Assembly: GCF_000013665.1 (NCBI RefSeq)
Contig: NC_007912.1
Location: 4,147,501-4,211,500, forward strand
Length of the DNA stretch: 64,000 bases
DNA from: Saccharophagus degradans 2-40
GTDB lineage: Bacteria > Pseudomonadota > Gammaproteobacteria > Pseudomonadales > Cellvibrionaceae
Direction of reading: 5' to 3'
Part shown: piece after piece, positions 48,053 to 57,045 of the stretch
Layout: each line of letters starts with the position of its first letter
How positions within the stretch are numbered: the stretch's first letter is position 1
Program-made: the position numbers and the translations under genes
Notes under the pieces: model-generated
What the model was told of the DNA's origin: nothing
Seen by the model: the letters and a program-made list of their open reading frames with translations, nothing else
Database searches by the model: none

Positions 48053-50335
48053 TTATTTTTTATAGGTATTATTTTTAATTACTGCGGTGGTTGTCTTCTT
48101 AGAATACAGCTCTTGTAAATCTAACTTAGCTGTATTCACAAACGTGTTATCTACAACGCTTGTTACAGGCTCACCCACAGTGTGCTCAATAATTACAGGC
48201 TTACTATCTAGCCATTTGTTGTTTGAAATAGCCGTTACCTGTACACCATGTAAATACAGTGACGCGTTCAACTTGTTCTTGCTGCCATTACCTACATTTT
48301 TTAAGGTGCTGCCAGTCATTTCAAAGTGTGGGCCGAAAGTACTTTCATCGGTACCACCACGGTAGTAAGTAATCAATGGGCCATCTACATCTTCAAACTG
48401 GCTATTCTTAATCGTGACGTATTCTGCGTTATAAATACCGTAATCATCGGACTCAAGATCTAACTTCAACACTGAGCCAGTAACCTTTTTAACGCTTACG
48501 TTTTCTAACAAAATGTTATCTGCTAACGTAGACTTGCTAACCGATACAACGTTGAAGAATCTGTTTACATCTAGGTCTGTGAACTCGCAATTTTTAAGCT
48601 CTAAGCGATAATTTTTTAACATGGAATAACGCGATGTACGCACGACCGCATTACCTACATCGTCTGGCGAACTCGCACCGCTAATTGCCAAACCTTCAAG
48701 CTGTAAGCTGCCGCCATCAACCACTTCAAACAGCGACTTTTTGTAGAACTCAATATTTACTTTTTCGCCGGCTGCTGCTTTAACGGTTACGGTTTTGTTA
48801 ATAGTGATTGTTTTAGCTTCTACATAATCACCCGCTGCCAGTTCGACAACGCCACCATCTTCTACCTGCTCTACTGCATCGTAGATAGAGTTTTGGCCAG
48901 CACCAGCTTTAACTGTTTTACCCGATTGGAATGCTTTGCGATCTTCCGACTTAACAAACCAGCTAGCGCCCACATCTTGCTTGCGAACGGGTTTTAGCGA
49001 CTTGCTTGCACCGTAAGTACCGGAGGCATCAAACACCATGCCTTGATCGTTTTTAGCAATCTTAGCGGCATCAACTTCAAAGCCTTTCTTTAGCTCTTTG
49101 GACGCTGCACTAATACTGTTATTAGAAAAGGTTATGCCGCTAACATCGTCGTATACGGTAAACGGGTTGCGTTTATCATCGTTGACGATCAAGTTATTTG
49201 AAAACTTGGAATCCACGGGTGTAGCTGTTCGCTCTTTATCGCTACCAGCTGCCAGCTGAATGTGATCGACATTCACCAGCGTGTTGTTTTCTATAACGGC
49301 ATTCTTTACTTGGTGGTAACGATTTATCGCTGAGTTAGGCACGCCATTCATAACAACTAAACCACCACCAAAGCGGTAGCCTGCAAGATCAGACATGTAG
49401 TTGTTGCGTACCGTTTGGCGCTCGTTAATTACACGAATACCACCGGTGTGATCTTTGCCATTACCAAAGAACACATTGTTTTCGATTACGTTTCCATGAC
49501 CGTGACGCATAGTTAGCGTGCCACGCGATTCAAAGAAGGTATTTCCAATAAACTTGTTAGACCCAGACTTGTTAGAAATAATCTCTAACTCACCGTTACA
49601 GCGATCGAAATAGTTGTTTTCTACTAAAGTGAAAGAGTCTGAAAGAGAGAAGTGGCTCGTGCCAATACGCAAAGTCTCTCCGCCGTTGGAGCCAAGAATA
49701 TCGCGCGGACCAAAGTAGTTGTGATCAATTTCATGATGGTTTTCGCGGCTATGCGTGGTATCTAAACGCACAGCCATCAACACACCTTTATTGCGCTTGC
49801 CGGTGAAGTTACTGTGATCAACACGGTTGTGTTTGCCATAGATAAGCACCCACGAGTCAGTTTCAAAACGCTCTGGGTTGCTAAAATTATCAATCACCAC
49901 CTCGGTGACTCGAGAATGCATTGCAACTGTACTGTAGTCGTCTTCCGCTACGGGTTTAGCAGCTCTAAATGAGATAACGGCATCGCTTGGTGTGTAGCCA
50001 TTAGTGAACACCAAACCAGATACCACCAAATGCTCACCGGCAAGCGCCAAGTTTGACTCGCCAGTAATTAACACCTTGCCTTTTGTTTGCGCAGTTAGGG
50101 TGATTGGCGCTTTTTCAGTGCCCTTACCTGTAAATACAATTTCGAAATCTTTCCATTCGCCATTAGCCAACACAATGGTGTCGCCAGGCTTAACTGAACT
50201 CAATGCTTCTGCGTATTGTTCCTGCGAGTTCACCAGAATTTCTTTGGCGCAACCCATTAGGGAAAAGCTCATAAAGAAGCTTACCAAAACAACTAGCAAG
50301 CCCTGCTTCGCGATGTTTACATTCTCTTTTTTCAT
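48053..50335 (-). CDS. Two-domain PL6 alginate lyase lipoprotein
   Basis: The product has 760 residues with a lipoprotein signal (FSLMGCAK, alanine at +2). The N-terminal PL6 beta-helix (about 30-400) contains ELEIISNKSGSN with the base lysine and TMRHGHGN with the acid arginine. A second beta-helix domain (about 460-750) lacks that motif, as in full-length PL6 enzymes. It is likely an outer-membrane lyase feeding Alg17C. It is the first gene of the long minus-strand alginate operon. The ATG at 50335 starts the signal; a GTG at 50344 adds three residues. Confidence 0.93.
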   Translation of the reverse strand: MKKENVNIAKQGLLVVLVSFFMSFSLMGCAKEILVNSQEQYAEALSSVKPGDTIVLANGEWKDFEIVFTGKGTEKAPITLTAQTKGKVLITGESNLALAGEHLVVSGLVFTNGYTPSDAVISFRAAKPVAEDDYSTVAMHSRVTEVVIDNFSNPERFETDSWVLIYGKHNRVDHSNFTGKRNKGVLMAVRLDTTHSRENHHEIDHNYFGPRDILGSNGGETLRIGTSHFSLSDSFTLVENNYFDRCNGELEIISNKSGSNKFIGNTFFESRGTLTMRHGHGNVIENNVFFGNGKDHTGGIRVINERQTVRNNYMSDLAGYRFGGGLVVMNGVPNSAINRYHQVKNAVIENNTLVNVDHIQLAAGSDKERTATPVDSKFSNNLIVNDDKRNPFTVYDDVSGITFSNNSISAASKELKKGFEVDAAKIAKNDQGMVFDASGTYGASKSLKPVRKQDVGASWFVKSEDRKAFQSGKTVKAGAGQNSIYDAVEQVEDGGVVELAAGDYVEAKTITINKTVTVKAAAGEKVNIEFYKKSLFEVVDGGSLQLEGLAISGASSPDDVGNAVVRTSRYSMLKNYRLELKNCEFTDLDVNRFFNVVSVSKSTLADNILLENVSVKKVTGSVLKLDLESDDYGIYNAEYVTIKNSQFEDVDGPLITYYRGGTDESTFGPHFEMTGSTLKNVGNGSKNKLNASLYLHGVQVTAISNNKWLDSKPVIIEHTVGEPVTSVVDNTFVNTAKLDLQELYSKKTTTAVIKNNTYKK

Positions 50336-50860
50336 ACAATGCACTTATTATTGGTGAATGAAATTGCCAGAACACGTCTAGCAAAGAGCAACTTGTCGAG
50401 AAAAAAATGCCAGTCCCGCCACGGAGCGCAACTGGCACAAAATAAGCGATTTAACTTGAGGAAATAACTAAACCGCTTTACTCGAATCATAGATAGCCAA
50501 ACTCTCGGTAAGAATTTGACCTAAAACAACCACTGACAGAATTACTGGCTCTGTCCCTGTTTAGGCTTCGCAATATGGTCACATTATCAATTGGGCGACA
50601 TTAGTGTCAACCAATATATTTACCGGATTGCGCCCAACCTTAAAACATTTTGCTATACCGCACTCCACTCTTAGTGCTGCACGGCGTCAAACCAGCCCCT
50701 TTCAATGCCGCTATACCGCTAAAAACCTAGCTATTCGTCTACCATTTCGTACAAATTTACAGCAAAGCTGGACTAATACGGGCAAATATACGATATTGGT
50801 AACAACCAATGATAACCAAGATGATGAACAATATATCATCCCTATTTGAGACGCTATTAA
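50336..50860. other. Divergent control region between PL6 operon and PL7 gene
   Basis: About 525 bases hold the promoters for both sides. An inverted repeat ATTGGT-AACA-ACCAAT at 50795-50810 is 50 bases before the PL7 ATG, and half-sites ACCAA occur near 50609 and 50815. No gene is supported. Confidence 0.55.
50795..50810 (+). promoter_or_regulatory. Candidate GntR-type operator
   Basis: ATTGGTAACAACCAAT has perfect 6-base arms with a 4-base spacer, 50 bases before the PL7 start codon. A further ACCAA follows at 50815-50819. Confidence 0.55.
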
Positions 50861-51892
50861 ATGTCACACCCAGCCCAACACCTAGTGCGCCGCGGTATTT
50901 GCTCTTTAACAACAGGCTTAATTATTAGCCTAGTCACTATTTCTGGGTGCGGAGTGAAAACAGAGAAAATTGGCACCCAAACTTCCAATAAACCACTAAC
51001 GATTAGCGCCGATTCAGCAAACACCCCGATCACATCCCGTGGAATCGGGCCTGCACTCACACACGCAACTCTCGACCCACAAAAACCACCCGCTATAAAC
51101 TTTGCGTTAACAAATTGGAAGATCACTTTGCCAGACGCCACCGAATACCTACCTGATTGGTTAACAGCGGGCAACGAAGTGGCCAACACCTTTTACACAT
51201 CCCCTCAAACCGGCGCCATGGTGTTTAATTGCCCAACACACGGCAGCACCACCAGCAGCGCGACAAAATATTCACGTACAGAATTAAGGGAAATGTTACG
51301 AGGGCTGAATACACGCCCTTCAACCAAGGGTATAGGGCGGAACAATTGGGTGCTATCAACCGCTCCACACCAAAACCAAGTCAGTGCAGGCGGCATCGAT
51401 GGCACCTTAGAAGCAGTTCTGAGCGTTGATTACGTATCCCAAACTGGGCCAGCGCATATGATAGGCCGCGTGATAGTGGGGCAAATTCACGGTGAAGATG
51501 ACGAGCCTGTGCGAATTTATTACCGCAAACTGCCGCACAACACCAAAGGCTCGGTGTATTTTGCAAGCGAGCACCCCGGCGGCGAAGATGTGTTCTATCC
51601 AATGATAGGCAGTAGTAGCAATAGCGCGGCCGACCCAGAAGATGGTATAGCGCTAGGCGAAAAGTGGGGGTATCGCATTCATATAGAAGGCAGGCAGCTT
51701 AGTGTAAGAATTATTCGCGAAGACGGGCGCTATGTGGAGCAATCACTCACTATCGGCGAAGCGTACAATAACGATTGGTTTTACTTTAAAGCGGGGGTAT
51801 ATAACCAAAATAATGATGGCAACCCAGATGAATATGCCCAAGCCTCTTTTTTTAAACTTAAAGCAACACATAAACAGTATAATAAACAATAA
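50861..51892 (+). CDS. PL7 alginate lyase lipoprotein
   Basis: This 343-residue lyase has the lipobox VTISGC (cysteine 30, glycine at +2) and a spacer of about 45 residues. A PL7 beta-jelly-roll follows with all three family motifs: SRTELREM at 138-145 (R(S/T)EL), VGQIHG with QIH at 208-210, and YFKAGVYNQ at 308-316. QIH, rather than QVH, is associated with G-block or mixed preference. It is predicted on the outer membrane. It is divergent from the PL6 operon and upstream of the GntR gene. Confidence 0.95.
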   Translation: MSHPAQHLVRRGICSLTTGLIISLVTISGCGVKTEKIGTQTSNKPLTISADSANTPITSRGIGPALTHATLDPQKPPAINFALTNWKITLPDATEYLPDWLTAGNEVANTFYTSPQTGAMVFNCPTHGSTTSSATKYSRTELREMLRGLNTRPSTKGIGRNNWVLSTAPHQNQVSAGGIDGTLEAVLSVDYVSQTGPAHMIGRVIVGQIHGEDDEPVRIYYRKLPHNTKGSVYFASEHPGGEDVFYPMIGSSSNSAADPEDGIALGEKWGYRIHIEGRQLSVRIIREDGRYVEQSLTIGEAYNNDWFYFKAGVYNQNNDGNPDEYAQASFFKLKATHKQYNKQ

Positions 51893-51935
51893 CTTAAACG
51901 CGTTACATCACAGCGAGCTGTACATAATCCAGGCC

Positions 51936-51960
51936 ATTCAACCAATATGTATTACCAATT
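51936..51960 (+). promoter_or_regulatory. Candidate GntR autoregulatory site
   Basis: ACCAAT occurs twice as a 13-base direct repeat (51941 and 51954). ACCAATATGTATT is the reverse complement of 37972-37984. It lies about 90 bases upstream of the GntR gene. Confidence 0.45.
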
Positions 51961-52046
51961 GCGATTTTATGTGATAGTATCGTTACAAATTTCTAAACAC
52001 CTAGTTTGCGTGGGGCTATTAGCACCCTAGGCATCGGAGAAAAACA

Positions 52047-52817
52047 ATGAAACCGGAAATAGGCAACGCTCCTCAGCGTACGTACCGCAAGGTAGTCGAA
52101 AAGATGCTCTCATCGTTAAACGCTGGGGAGTACCCATCTGGTGCCCGTTTACCACCTGAACGCGAACTCTCCGAACGCTTTGGCGTTAGTCGACCAACCA
52201 TTCGCGAAGCCATTATTGCGTTAGAGGTAATGGGCCGCGTTGAAGTGCGTACAGGCTCTGGCGTCTATGTGCTTAAAAACTTTAAGCCTGCCACCAGTAA
52301 TGAATACGAGTACAGCCCCTTCGAGTTAACCGAAACACGCGTATTAGTTGAGGCAGAAGTTGCCGCGCTGGCCGCTTCCACCATTACCGATGAGCAACTT
52401 GCAGACTTAGAAGGCGCCCTGCAAGAAATGGCGCAAGAGAACGAAATAGGCAACTTAACGTCTGAAGTAGCCGATAAGAAGTTCCACGCGATAATCGCCA
52501 ACTCGACTCAAAACAGACCGCTAATTAACATTATTGAGCGCCTGTGGGATATTCAAGCTAACTTGCCAGACATTCAATACGCGCACAATGCGATTTGTAA
52601 GAAAGACGGGCAACGCCGCTTAGAAGAGCACCGCGCAATATTTGATGCGCTAGCAGAGCACGACTCGCAGAAGGCCCGCATAGCTATGCGCGCGCACTTT
52701 ACTCGCTCACTTGAAGCGCTGCACGCCACTACCGAAGCCCGCGCAGTAGAAGAAATTCAAAAGCAACTTACCCAGCGTCGCGAGCGCTTCTCTTTAGCCC
52801 GCCTAGACTTAGGTTAA
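52047..52817 (+). CDS. GntR-family regulator, FCD subfamily
   Basis: The product has 256 residues. The N-terminal winged helix (about 10-77) carries the GntR signature YPSGARLPPERELSERFGVSRPTIREAI, and the C-terminal all-helical FCD domain (about 95-225) resembles UxuR, ExuR and LldR, which bind sugar acids. CGGAG precedes the ATG. Its position beside alginate lyase genes and the TTGGT/ACCAA sites nearby suggest that it controls alginate use in response to a pathway intermediate such as KDG or KDPG. The ligand is inferred, not shown. Confidence 0.9.
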   Translation: MKPEIGNAPQRTYRKVVEKMLSSLNAGEYPSGARLPPERELSERFGVSRPTIREAIIALEVMGRVEVRTGSGVYVLKNFKPATSNEYEYSPFELTETRVLVEAEVAALAASTITDEQLADLEGALQEMAQENEIGNLTSEVADKKFHAIIANSTQNRPLINIIERLWDIQANLPDIQYAHNAICKKDGQRRLEEHRAIFDALAEHDSQKARIAMRAHFTRSLEALHATTEARAVEEIQKQLTQRRERFSLARLDLG

Positions 52818-52830
52818 AACCTCACTCTTT

Positions 52831-52861
52831 TGGCTGCTGGCACCGCCAAAACCAGCAGCCA
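52831..52861. terminator. Possible terminator between gntR and mntP
   Basis: A perfect 10-bp stem, TGGCTGCTGG with CCAGCAGCCA, lies between convergent genes. No strong T-run follows on either strand. Confidence 0.5.
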
Positions 52862-52865
52862 TTCA

Positions 52866-53411
52866 TCACACCGCTACCGCTATAATTTTTAACGCTATAA
52901 GTAGCAGTACCAGCCCCCCAGCCAGCTCAGCCTTACTTTCTAACCACGTGCCCGCTCGCTTGCCAATAAACACGCCTGCAAAACTAAATATGGCGGTTAT
53001 TACCCCAATTAGAGCGCACGAGACCAGCGGAGCAACGGGCAACACCGTTAATGCAAAGCCTGCGGCTAGCGCATCTATACTTGTTGCTATAGCAAGTAAC
53101 AGCAAAACGCGATGGGTAAGCTGTGAGATATCCTCTTCAATCCCCTCTGCGAACGACTCGTAAATCATTTTTGCCGCAATAAGTGCTAACAACCCTGCCG
53201 CCACCCAGGGCGCAAAGCTGGCTAACCAACCCAGCATTCCCTTGCCCCCTAAATAGCCAATAAGAGGCATCAATGCCTGAAACACACCAAAATAGAGGGC
53301 TGCTTTTAAGCCTAATACAACGGGGGAAGCTTTATTCTTAGCCCCCAAGCCAATAGAGACGGCGAATGCATCCATACTAAGAGCAAGCGCAAGCAAAACA
53401 ACATCAATCAC
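52866..53411 (-). CDS. mntP: Manganese efflux pump MntP-like
   Basis: This 181-residue inner-membrane protein has six helices and the paired motif of the MntP family: [16 protein letters not shown] near the N-terminus and [13 protein letters not shown] in the middle, each with an aspartate in the membrane. MntP exports Mn2+. The GTG at 53411 gives an N-terminus of family length with GGGAG upstream; the longer GTG at 53453 overlaps the next gene and adds 14 non-family residues. In some bacteria mntP is under yybP-ykoY riboswitch control; I saw no such element here. Confidence 0.88.
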   Translation of the reverse strand: MIDVVLLALALSMDAFAVSIGLGAKNKASPVVLGLKAALYFGVFQALMPLIGYLGGKGMLGWLASFAPWVAAGLLALIAAKMIYESFAEGIEEDISQLTHRVLLLLAIATSIDALAAGFALTVLPVAPLVSCALIGVITAIFSFAGVFIGKRAGTWLESKAELAGGLVLLLIALKIIAVAV

Positions 53412-53439
53412 AGACGAACAGACTCCCAAAGAAGGGTAA

Positions 53440-53991
53440 TTACAAATAAACACTCACGGGAAACTCTTCCCGTATTTGAATAAACGGCTGATGCCCCATA
53501 ACTATGCGGTAGCTTCGCCACACGGTTCCGGCCGCTGCGGAAGCACTACCATCATCAGGCGTACTGCCCACACAAGTAATTTGGCGATAGGTTTCCAAGC
53601 CGCACTCACGCAGCAACTCGCCGATACCCACCTTGCCCGCCTCTAAGGCCTCGCGAATGTGTACGGGCAGCTGATCGGCGCAAATGTGAGATTGCGCCTG
53701 AGCGTATTCAGTTTTGGATTTTTGCCCCACCAAACGCACTTGGCGCTGCCATACCTTATCACCCGTAGTGCGCGCTATCTCAGGCTTATCTTCAGCCAAA
53801 GTTATCCAGCCTTGGGCCAACGTCTCAACCTTTACAGGCTCCCAAAAGTAGGACTCTAAGCTTTTAGTGACTGTGCCATCGGTGGTGAGCAACACGCGCA
53901 GAAAGGGAGGAAGTGCGTGAAAATTAGGCAGGGCCAGTAAAGATGCTTCGGCGGGCTCAATATAGCCACTCGACACGAAAAAGTGATTCAT
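53440..53991 (-). CDS. UbiC-like chorismate lyase family protein (DUF98)
   Basis: This 183-residue product matches the chorismate lyase/DUF98 pattern: [27 protein letters not shown] at the start, [10 protein letters not shown], then [27 protein letters not shown] and ETYRQI. UbiC removes pyruvate from chorismate to give 4-hydroxybenzoate for ubiquinone. No ubiA neighbour is seen, so function is a family-level call. The ATG at 53991 has GGGGAAAG upstream; a longer frame to 54111 lacks family sequence. Confidence 0.75.
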   Translation of the reverse strand: MNHFFVSSGYIEPAEASLLALPNFHALPPFLRVLLTTDGTVTKSLESYFWEPVKVETLAQGWITLAEDKPEIARTTGDKVWQRQVRLVGQKSKTEYAQAQSHICADQLPVHIREALEAGKVGIGELLRECGLETYRQITCVGSTPDDGSASAAAGTVWRSYRIVMGHQPFIQIREEFPVSVYL

Positions 53992-54201
53992 TCTTTCCCC
54001 AGTAGACAGGTTGCAGGGTAAAACCGTAGTTTTTGCGCCCATTATCGTTAACAGCGCTGTTTTTAGGCTGGCAGCTAGCTGTATAATCTCGCCCCTGTTG
54101 CGTCTGCACAAGCCAAAACATGGTCAAAAACAGTGCAGGCACCCTACACGAACCTCAAGACTCATCACAAATGGGTCGAATTCTCAGCAGAGGACACAAC
54201 C

Positions 54202-55482
54202 TTGAATTTAAGCAATGCGAGCGTAGAACAACTGCAGGAGTGGAAGCAGCAGCTTTCCGCTGAATACGATAACGTCTTGGCACGTAAGCTAAACCTAGAC
54301 TTAACTCGCGGAAAACCTTCCGCAGAGCAGCTTAGTTTATCTGACGCCATGGACGGTATTTTGGCTGGCGACTATATCACAGCTTCCGGCATTGATGTTC
54401 GCAATTACGGTGGTCTAGAAGGTATCCCAGAAGCGCGTGCAATCGGCAGCGATATTTTAGGCGTGCCAGTAGAAAACGTTTTAGCAGGCGGCAACAGCAG
54501 CTTGACCTTAATGTATCAAACCATGGCAATAGCTCACCAATTTGGCCTTGCAGGCGAAGGCTCTGCGTGGAGCCAAGAAGGCACAGTGAAGTTTTTGTGC
54601 CCAGTACCAGGCTACGACCGCCACTACTCTGTATGTGAGCACCTTGGTATAGAGATGCTAACAGTAGCCATGACCTCTACCGGCCCAGATATGGACCAAG
54701 TAGAAAAAATGATCGCTGCAGACCCAAGCATTAAAGGTATGTGGTGTGTGCCTAAGTACTCCAACCCAACTGGGGTTGTGTACAGCGATGAAACCGTTGA
54801 GCGTATAGCTAATTTAGGCAACATTGCCGGCAAAAACTTCCGCGTATTTTGGGATAATGCCTACGCCATTCACGACCTTTCGGATAACCCAGTTGCCTTG
54901 GCTAATATTTTTGAAGCTTGTAAAGCCGCTGGCACAGAAGATTCCGTTATCCAATTTGCCTCTACGTCTAAAGTTACCCATGCAGGTTCTGGTGTAGCGT
55001 TTATTGCGGCAAGCGATACTAACTTAAAATTCTTTAAGCTCGCGCTGGGTTTTATGACCATCGGGCCAGATAAAGTAAACCAATTGCGTCACGCTAAATT
55101 CTTCGCTGCCGATGGTGCTCTAAGTGCACACATGGCTAAGCACGCGGCCATCATTAAGCCACGCTTTGCCAGTGTATTGAAGCACTTGGAAGCTGCATTC
55201 AGCGATAACGATTTAGGCGAGTGGGAATCTGCAGACGGCGGTTACTTTATTTCTTTCGATACCCGTCCAGGTTTAGCGCAGAAAGTGGTTAAGCTTGCTG
55301 GTGATGCTGGCGTAAAGTTAACACCTGCCGGTGCCACCTTCCCTTACGGCAAAGACCCACAAGATAGCAATATTCGCATTGCGCCTACTGTACCTACAGT
55401 GGATCAAGTAGAAGAAGCGATGCAAGTATTTGTGTTGTGTGTGAAGTTGGCTTCTGTGGAGCAGGCTTTAGCTAACAGCTAA
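54202..55482 (+). CDS. Class I/II aminotransferase, aspartate aminotransferase-like (type 1c)
   Basis: This 426-residue PLP enzyme begins with NLDLTRGKPS and has VLAGGNSSLTLM, CPVPGYDRHYSV, KYSNPTGVVYSDE and the PLP lysine in FASTSKVTHAGSG. This pattern belongs to a branch of aspartate aminotransferases distinct from E. coli AspC. The TTG at 54202 follows GAGGA by 8 bases and fits the family start; a GTG at 54133 would add 23 residues. The last three codons and the stop are made from the first units of the CTAACAG array. Confidence 0.87.
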   Translation: MNLSNASVEQLQEWKQQLSAEYDNVLARKLNLDLTRGKPSAEQLSLSDAMDGILAGDYITASGIDVRNYGGLEGIPEARAIGSDILGVPVENVLAGGNSSLTLMYQTMAIAHQFGLAGEGSAWSQEGTVKFLCPVPGYDRHYSVCEHLGIEMLTVAMTSTGPDMDQVEKMIAADPSIKGMWCVPKYSNPTGVVYSDETVERIANLGNIAGKNFRVFWDNAYAIHDLSDNPVALANIFEACKAAGTEDSVIQFASTSKVTHAGSGVAFIAASDTNLKFFKLALGFMTIGPDKVNQLRHAKFFAADGALSAHMAKHAAIIKPRFASVLKHLEAAFSDNDLGEWESADGGYFISFDTRPGLAQKVVKLAGDAGVKLTPAGATFPYGKDPQDSNIRIAPTVPTVDQVEEAMQVFVLCVKLASVEQALANS

Positions 55483-55576
55483 CAGCTAACAGCTAACAGC
55501 TAACAGCTAACAGCTAACAGCTAACAGCTAACAGCTAACAGCTAACAGCTAACAGCTAACAGCTAACAGCTAACAG
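55471..55576 (+). repeat. GCTAACA heptanucleotide array, about 15 copies
   Basis: Perfect 7-base units begin inside the aminotransferase gene, so that the sequence supplies Ala-Asn-Ser and the TAA stop, and run to 55576. A terminator follows directly. Confidence 0.95.
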
Positions 55577-55581
55577 AAAAT

Positions 55582-55617
55582 AAAAAAGGCTTGGCGGGTA
55601 TCCGGCAAGCCTTTTTT
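55582..55617 (+). terminator. Terminator after the aminotransferase gene
   Basis: A 12-bp stem, AAAAAAGGCTTG with CAAGCCTTTTTT, encloses a GC-rich loop and ends in a T-run. The A-tract and T-tract make it usable from both strands. Confidence 0.9.
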
Positions 55618-55684
55618 GTTATTTGGGTTTATTTTTCAACTCTAATTTTAATTATCATAAAATGCGCAATTGATTGTGCGCATA

Positions 55685-56155
55685 TTAAAGTAATACTGTT
55701 TTACTGCGATCGCCGCGATGGAACACAGCAACTAACGAGTAGTTATAAAATTCGCTGCAGGTAGTGAGGTAGTCTTTAATCCAGTACTGCACTAGCTCGG
55801 CAGTCTCGGCTTGCCCTCGCTCCGGTAAACTTTCGTTCCACGTAAAAGCACACACAACAGGAAAAGGCCCGTCTACAGATTTACTAGGGTCAGTTACCAG
55901 CACTGTAAGCGTGTTTAATTCGCTATTCCATTCAAACATTAAATACATAGAATCGTTGGTAACATTGTCGTGCAGCAATTGCATGGCTTTGGCTATGCAT
56001 TCATCCACAGCTTGTTGTGCGGCGCTATCGGTTTGCGCTGCGCACGACGCGACAAAAGTTCCCGGTACAACGACCCACTTATCTGCATCGCGACTGCTAT
56101 CGTTTGGGTTTTTATTTATGCGTTCGAATGTTATTAAAGGAGTTTGATTATTCAA
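55685..56155 (-). CDS. Unknown protein, 156 aa
   Basis: No family was recognised. From a TTG at 56155 the product starts MNNQTPLITFERINK and is soluble, with an alternating hydrophobic pattern (YLMFEWNSELNTLTVLVTD) that suggests a beta-sheet core. The frame stays open to 56272, but that upstream stretch covers a hairpin at 56244-56265 and reads like non-coding sequence. The start is uncertain. Confidence 0.6.
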   Translation of the reverse strand: MNNQTPLITFERINKNPNDSSRDADKWVVVPGTFVASCAAQTDSAAQQAVDECIAKAMQLLHDNVTNDSMYLMFEWNSELNTLTVLVTDPSKSVDGPFPVVCAFTWNESLPERGQAETAELVQYWIKDYLTTCSEFYNYSLVAVFHRGDRSKTVLL

Positions 56156-56243
56156 TGCTAGCGCCTTAAAAGTAAATATGGCAGCAACCGGCTGCGAAAA
56201 GGCGCAATTGTACGCAAATAGAGGATCAAATAGAAAGGAAAGC

Positions 56244-56265
56244 GCCACCTGCTTAACTAGGTGGC
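56244..56265 (-). terminator. Possible terminator after the 109-aa membrane protein gene
   Basis: A 7-bp stem, GCCACCT with AGGTGGC, and an 8-base loop are followed on the minus strand by GCTTTCCTTTC. The T-run is broken. Confidence 0.4.
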
Positions 56266-56396
56266 AAAACAATAAGCACTAGCGTTTAACTATGCCAACC
56301 CAATGAGGTTATATTTAATAACCTGGCAACACAAAACTATACGCAAGCCAGTAGTGGAGGATAACGTTTAAACCACACAGCTATTAAATCACGCCG

Positions 56397-56726
56397 CTAT
56401 GCTGCGCTAGCTAGAGCCAAACCAAAGCCAACACACAGGAAGGCACAGCCAGAGCCTAGCGCATATTTGGCAAACAAGGCTTTTTTAAAGGCTTTATTAC
56501 CTTCAGCAATTACCTCTTCGCTGGGTGACTGCTTGTAGCCCTGCGCAAGAATCCAACTAAAAGTGCCGCTAGACAAACCCATATCCGCAAAGGAATAGCC
56601 ATTAGGTGACCCCAATAGTCGCCAATTGGCCTCATCGTAGCGCTTTAGTTTTTCGCAGAAAACAGGAAAACTTAGGGATAACGCACCCAAAACAATTAAA
56701 AACGCACCTAACGCTAATAAGATCAT
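56397..56726 (-). CDS. Small membrane protein of unknown function
   Basis: The 109-residue product has an N-terminal helix (ILLALGAFLIVLGALSL) and a C-terminal helix (GSGCAFLCVGFGLALA) around a polar loop of about 60 residues. No family was recognised. It is isolated between other small unknown genes. Confidence 0.65.
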   Translation of the reverse strand: MILLALGAFLIVLGALSLSFPVFCEKLKRYDEANWRLLGSPNGYSFADMGLSSGTFSWILAQGYKQSPSEEVIAEGNKAFKKALFAKYALGSGCAFLCVGFGLALASAA

Positions 56727-57045
56727 TGCCAGCCTCCCACCAATGTTTTCATGTTGTAAAAACCTCGTGCTAAGCCCTTAGCACTCACTCCAATATTAGA
56801 CATCTCAAAGGGGTAATTCCATCAACCATTTAACACTTTCAATAAGGATTTGGGCACAGATCTCAAAACGAGGAAAAAGTGAATAACAACCACCCGGCTC
56901 AGGACGAACAGGTTAAAAGCTAAGATCCAAATCGTCTAACAACGCATTTTTTATGCGCTTAATGCCTCAGGTTACCGCTTATTGCTGGCATCTATATCTC
57001 TAGCGCAAATATAGAAATTAACCCGTCAGCGGCTATACTAAATTT
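56727..57045. other. Intergenic region, nothing identified
   Basis: This interval separates the divergent small membrane protein gene and the solute-binding pair and should contain both promoters. No repeat or RNA gene was recognised. Confidence 0.35.
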
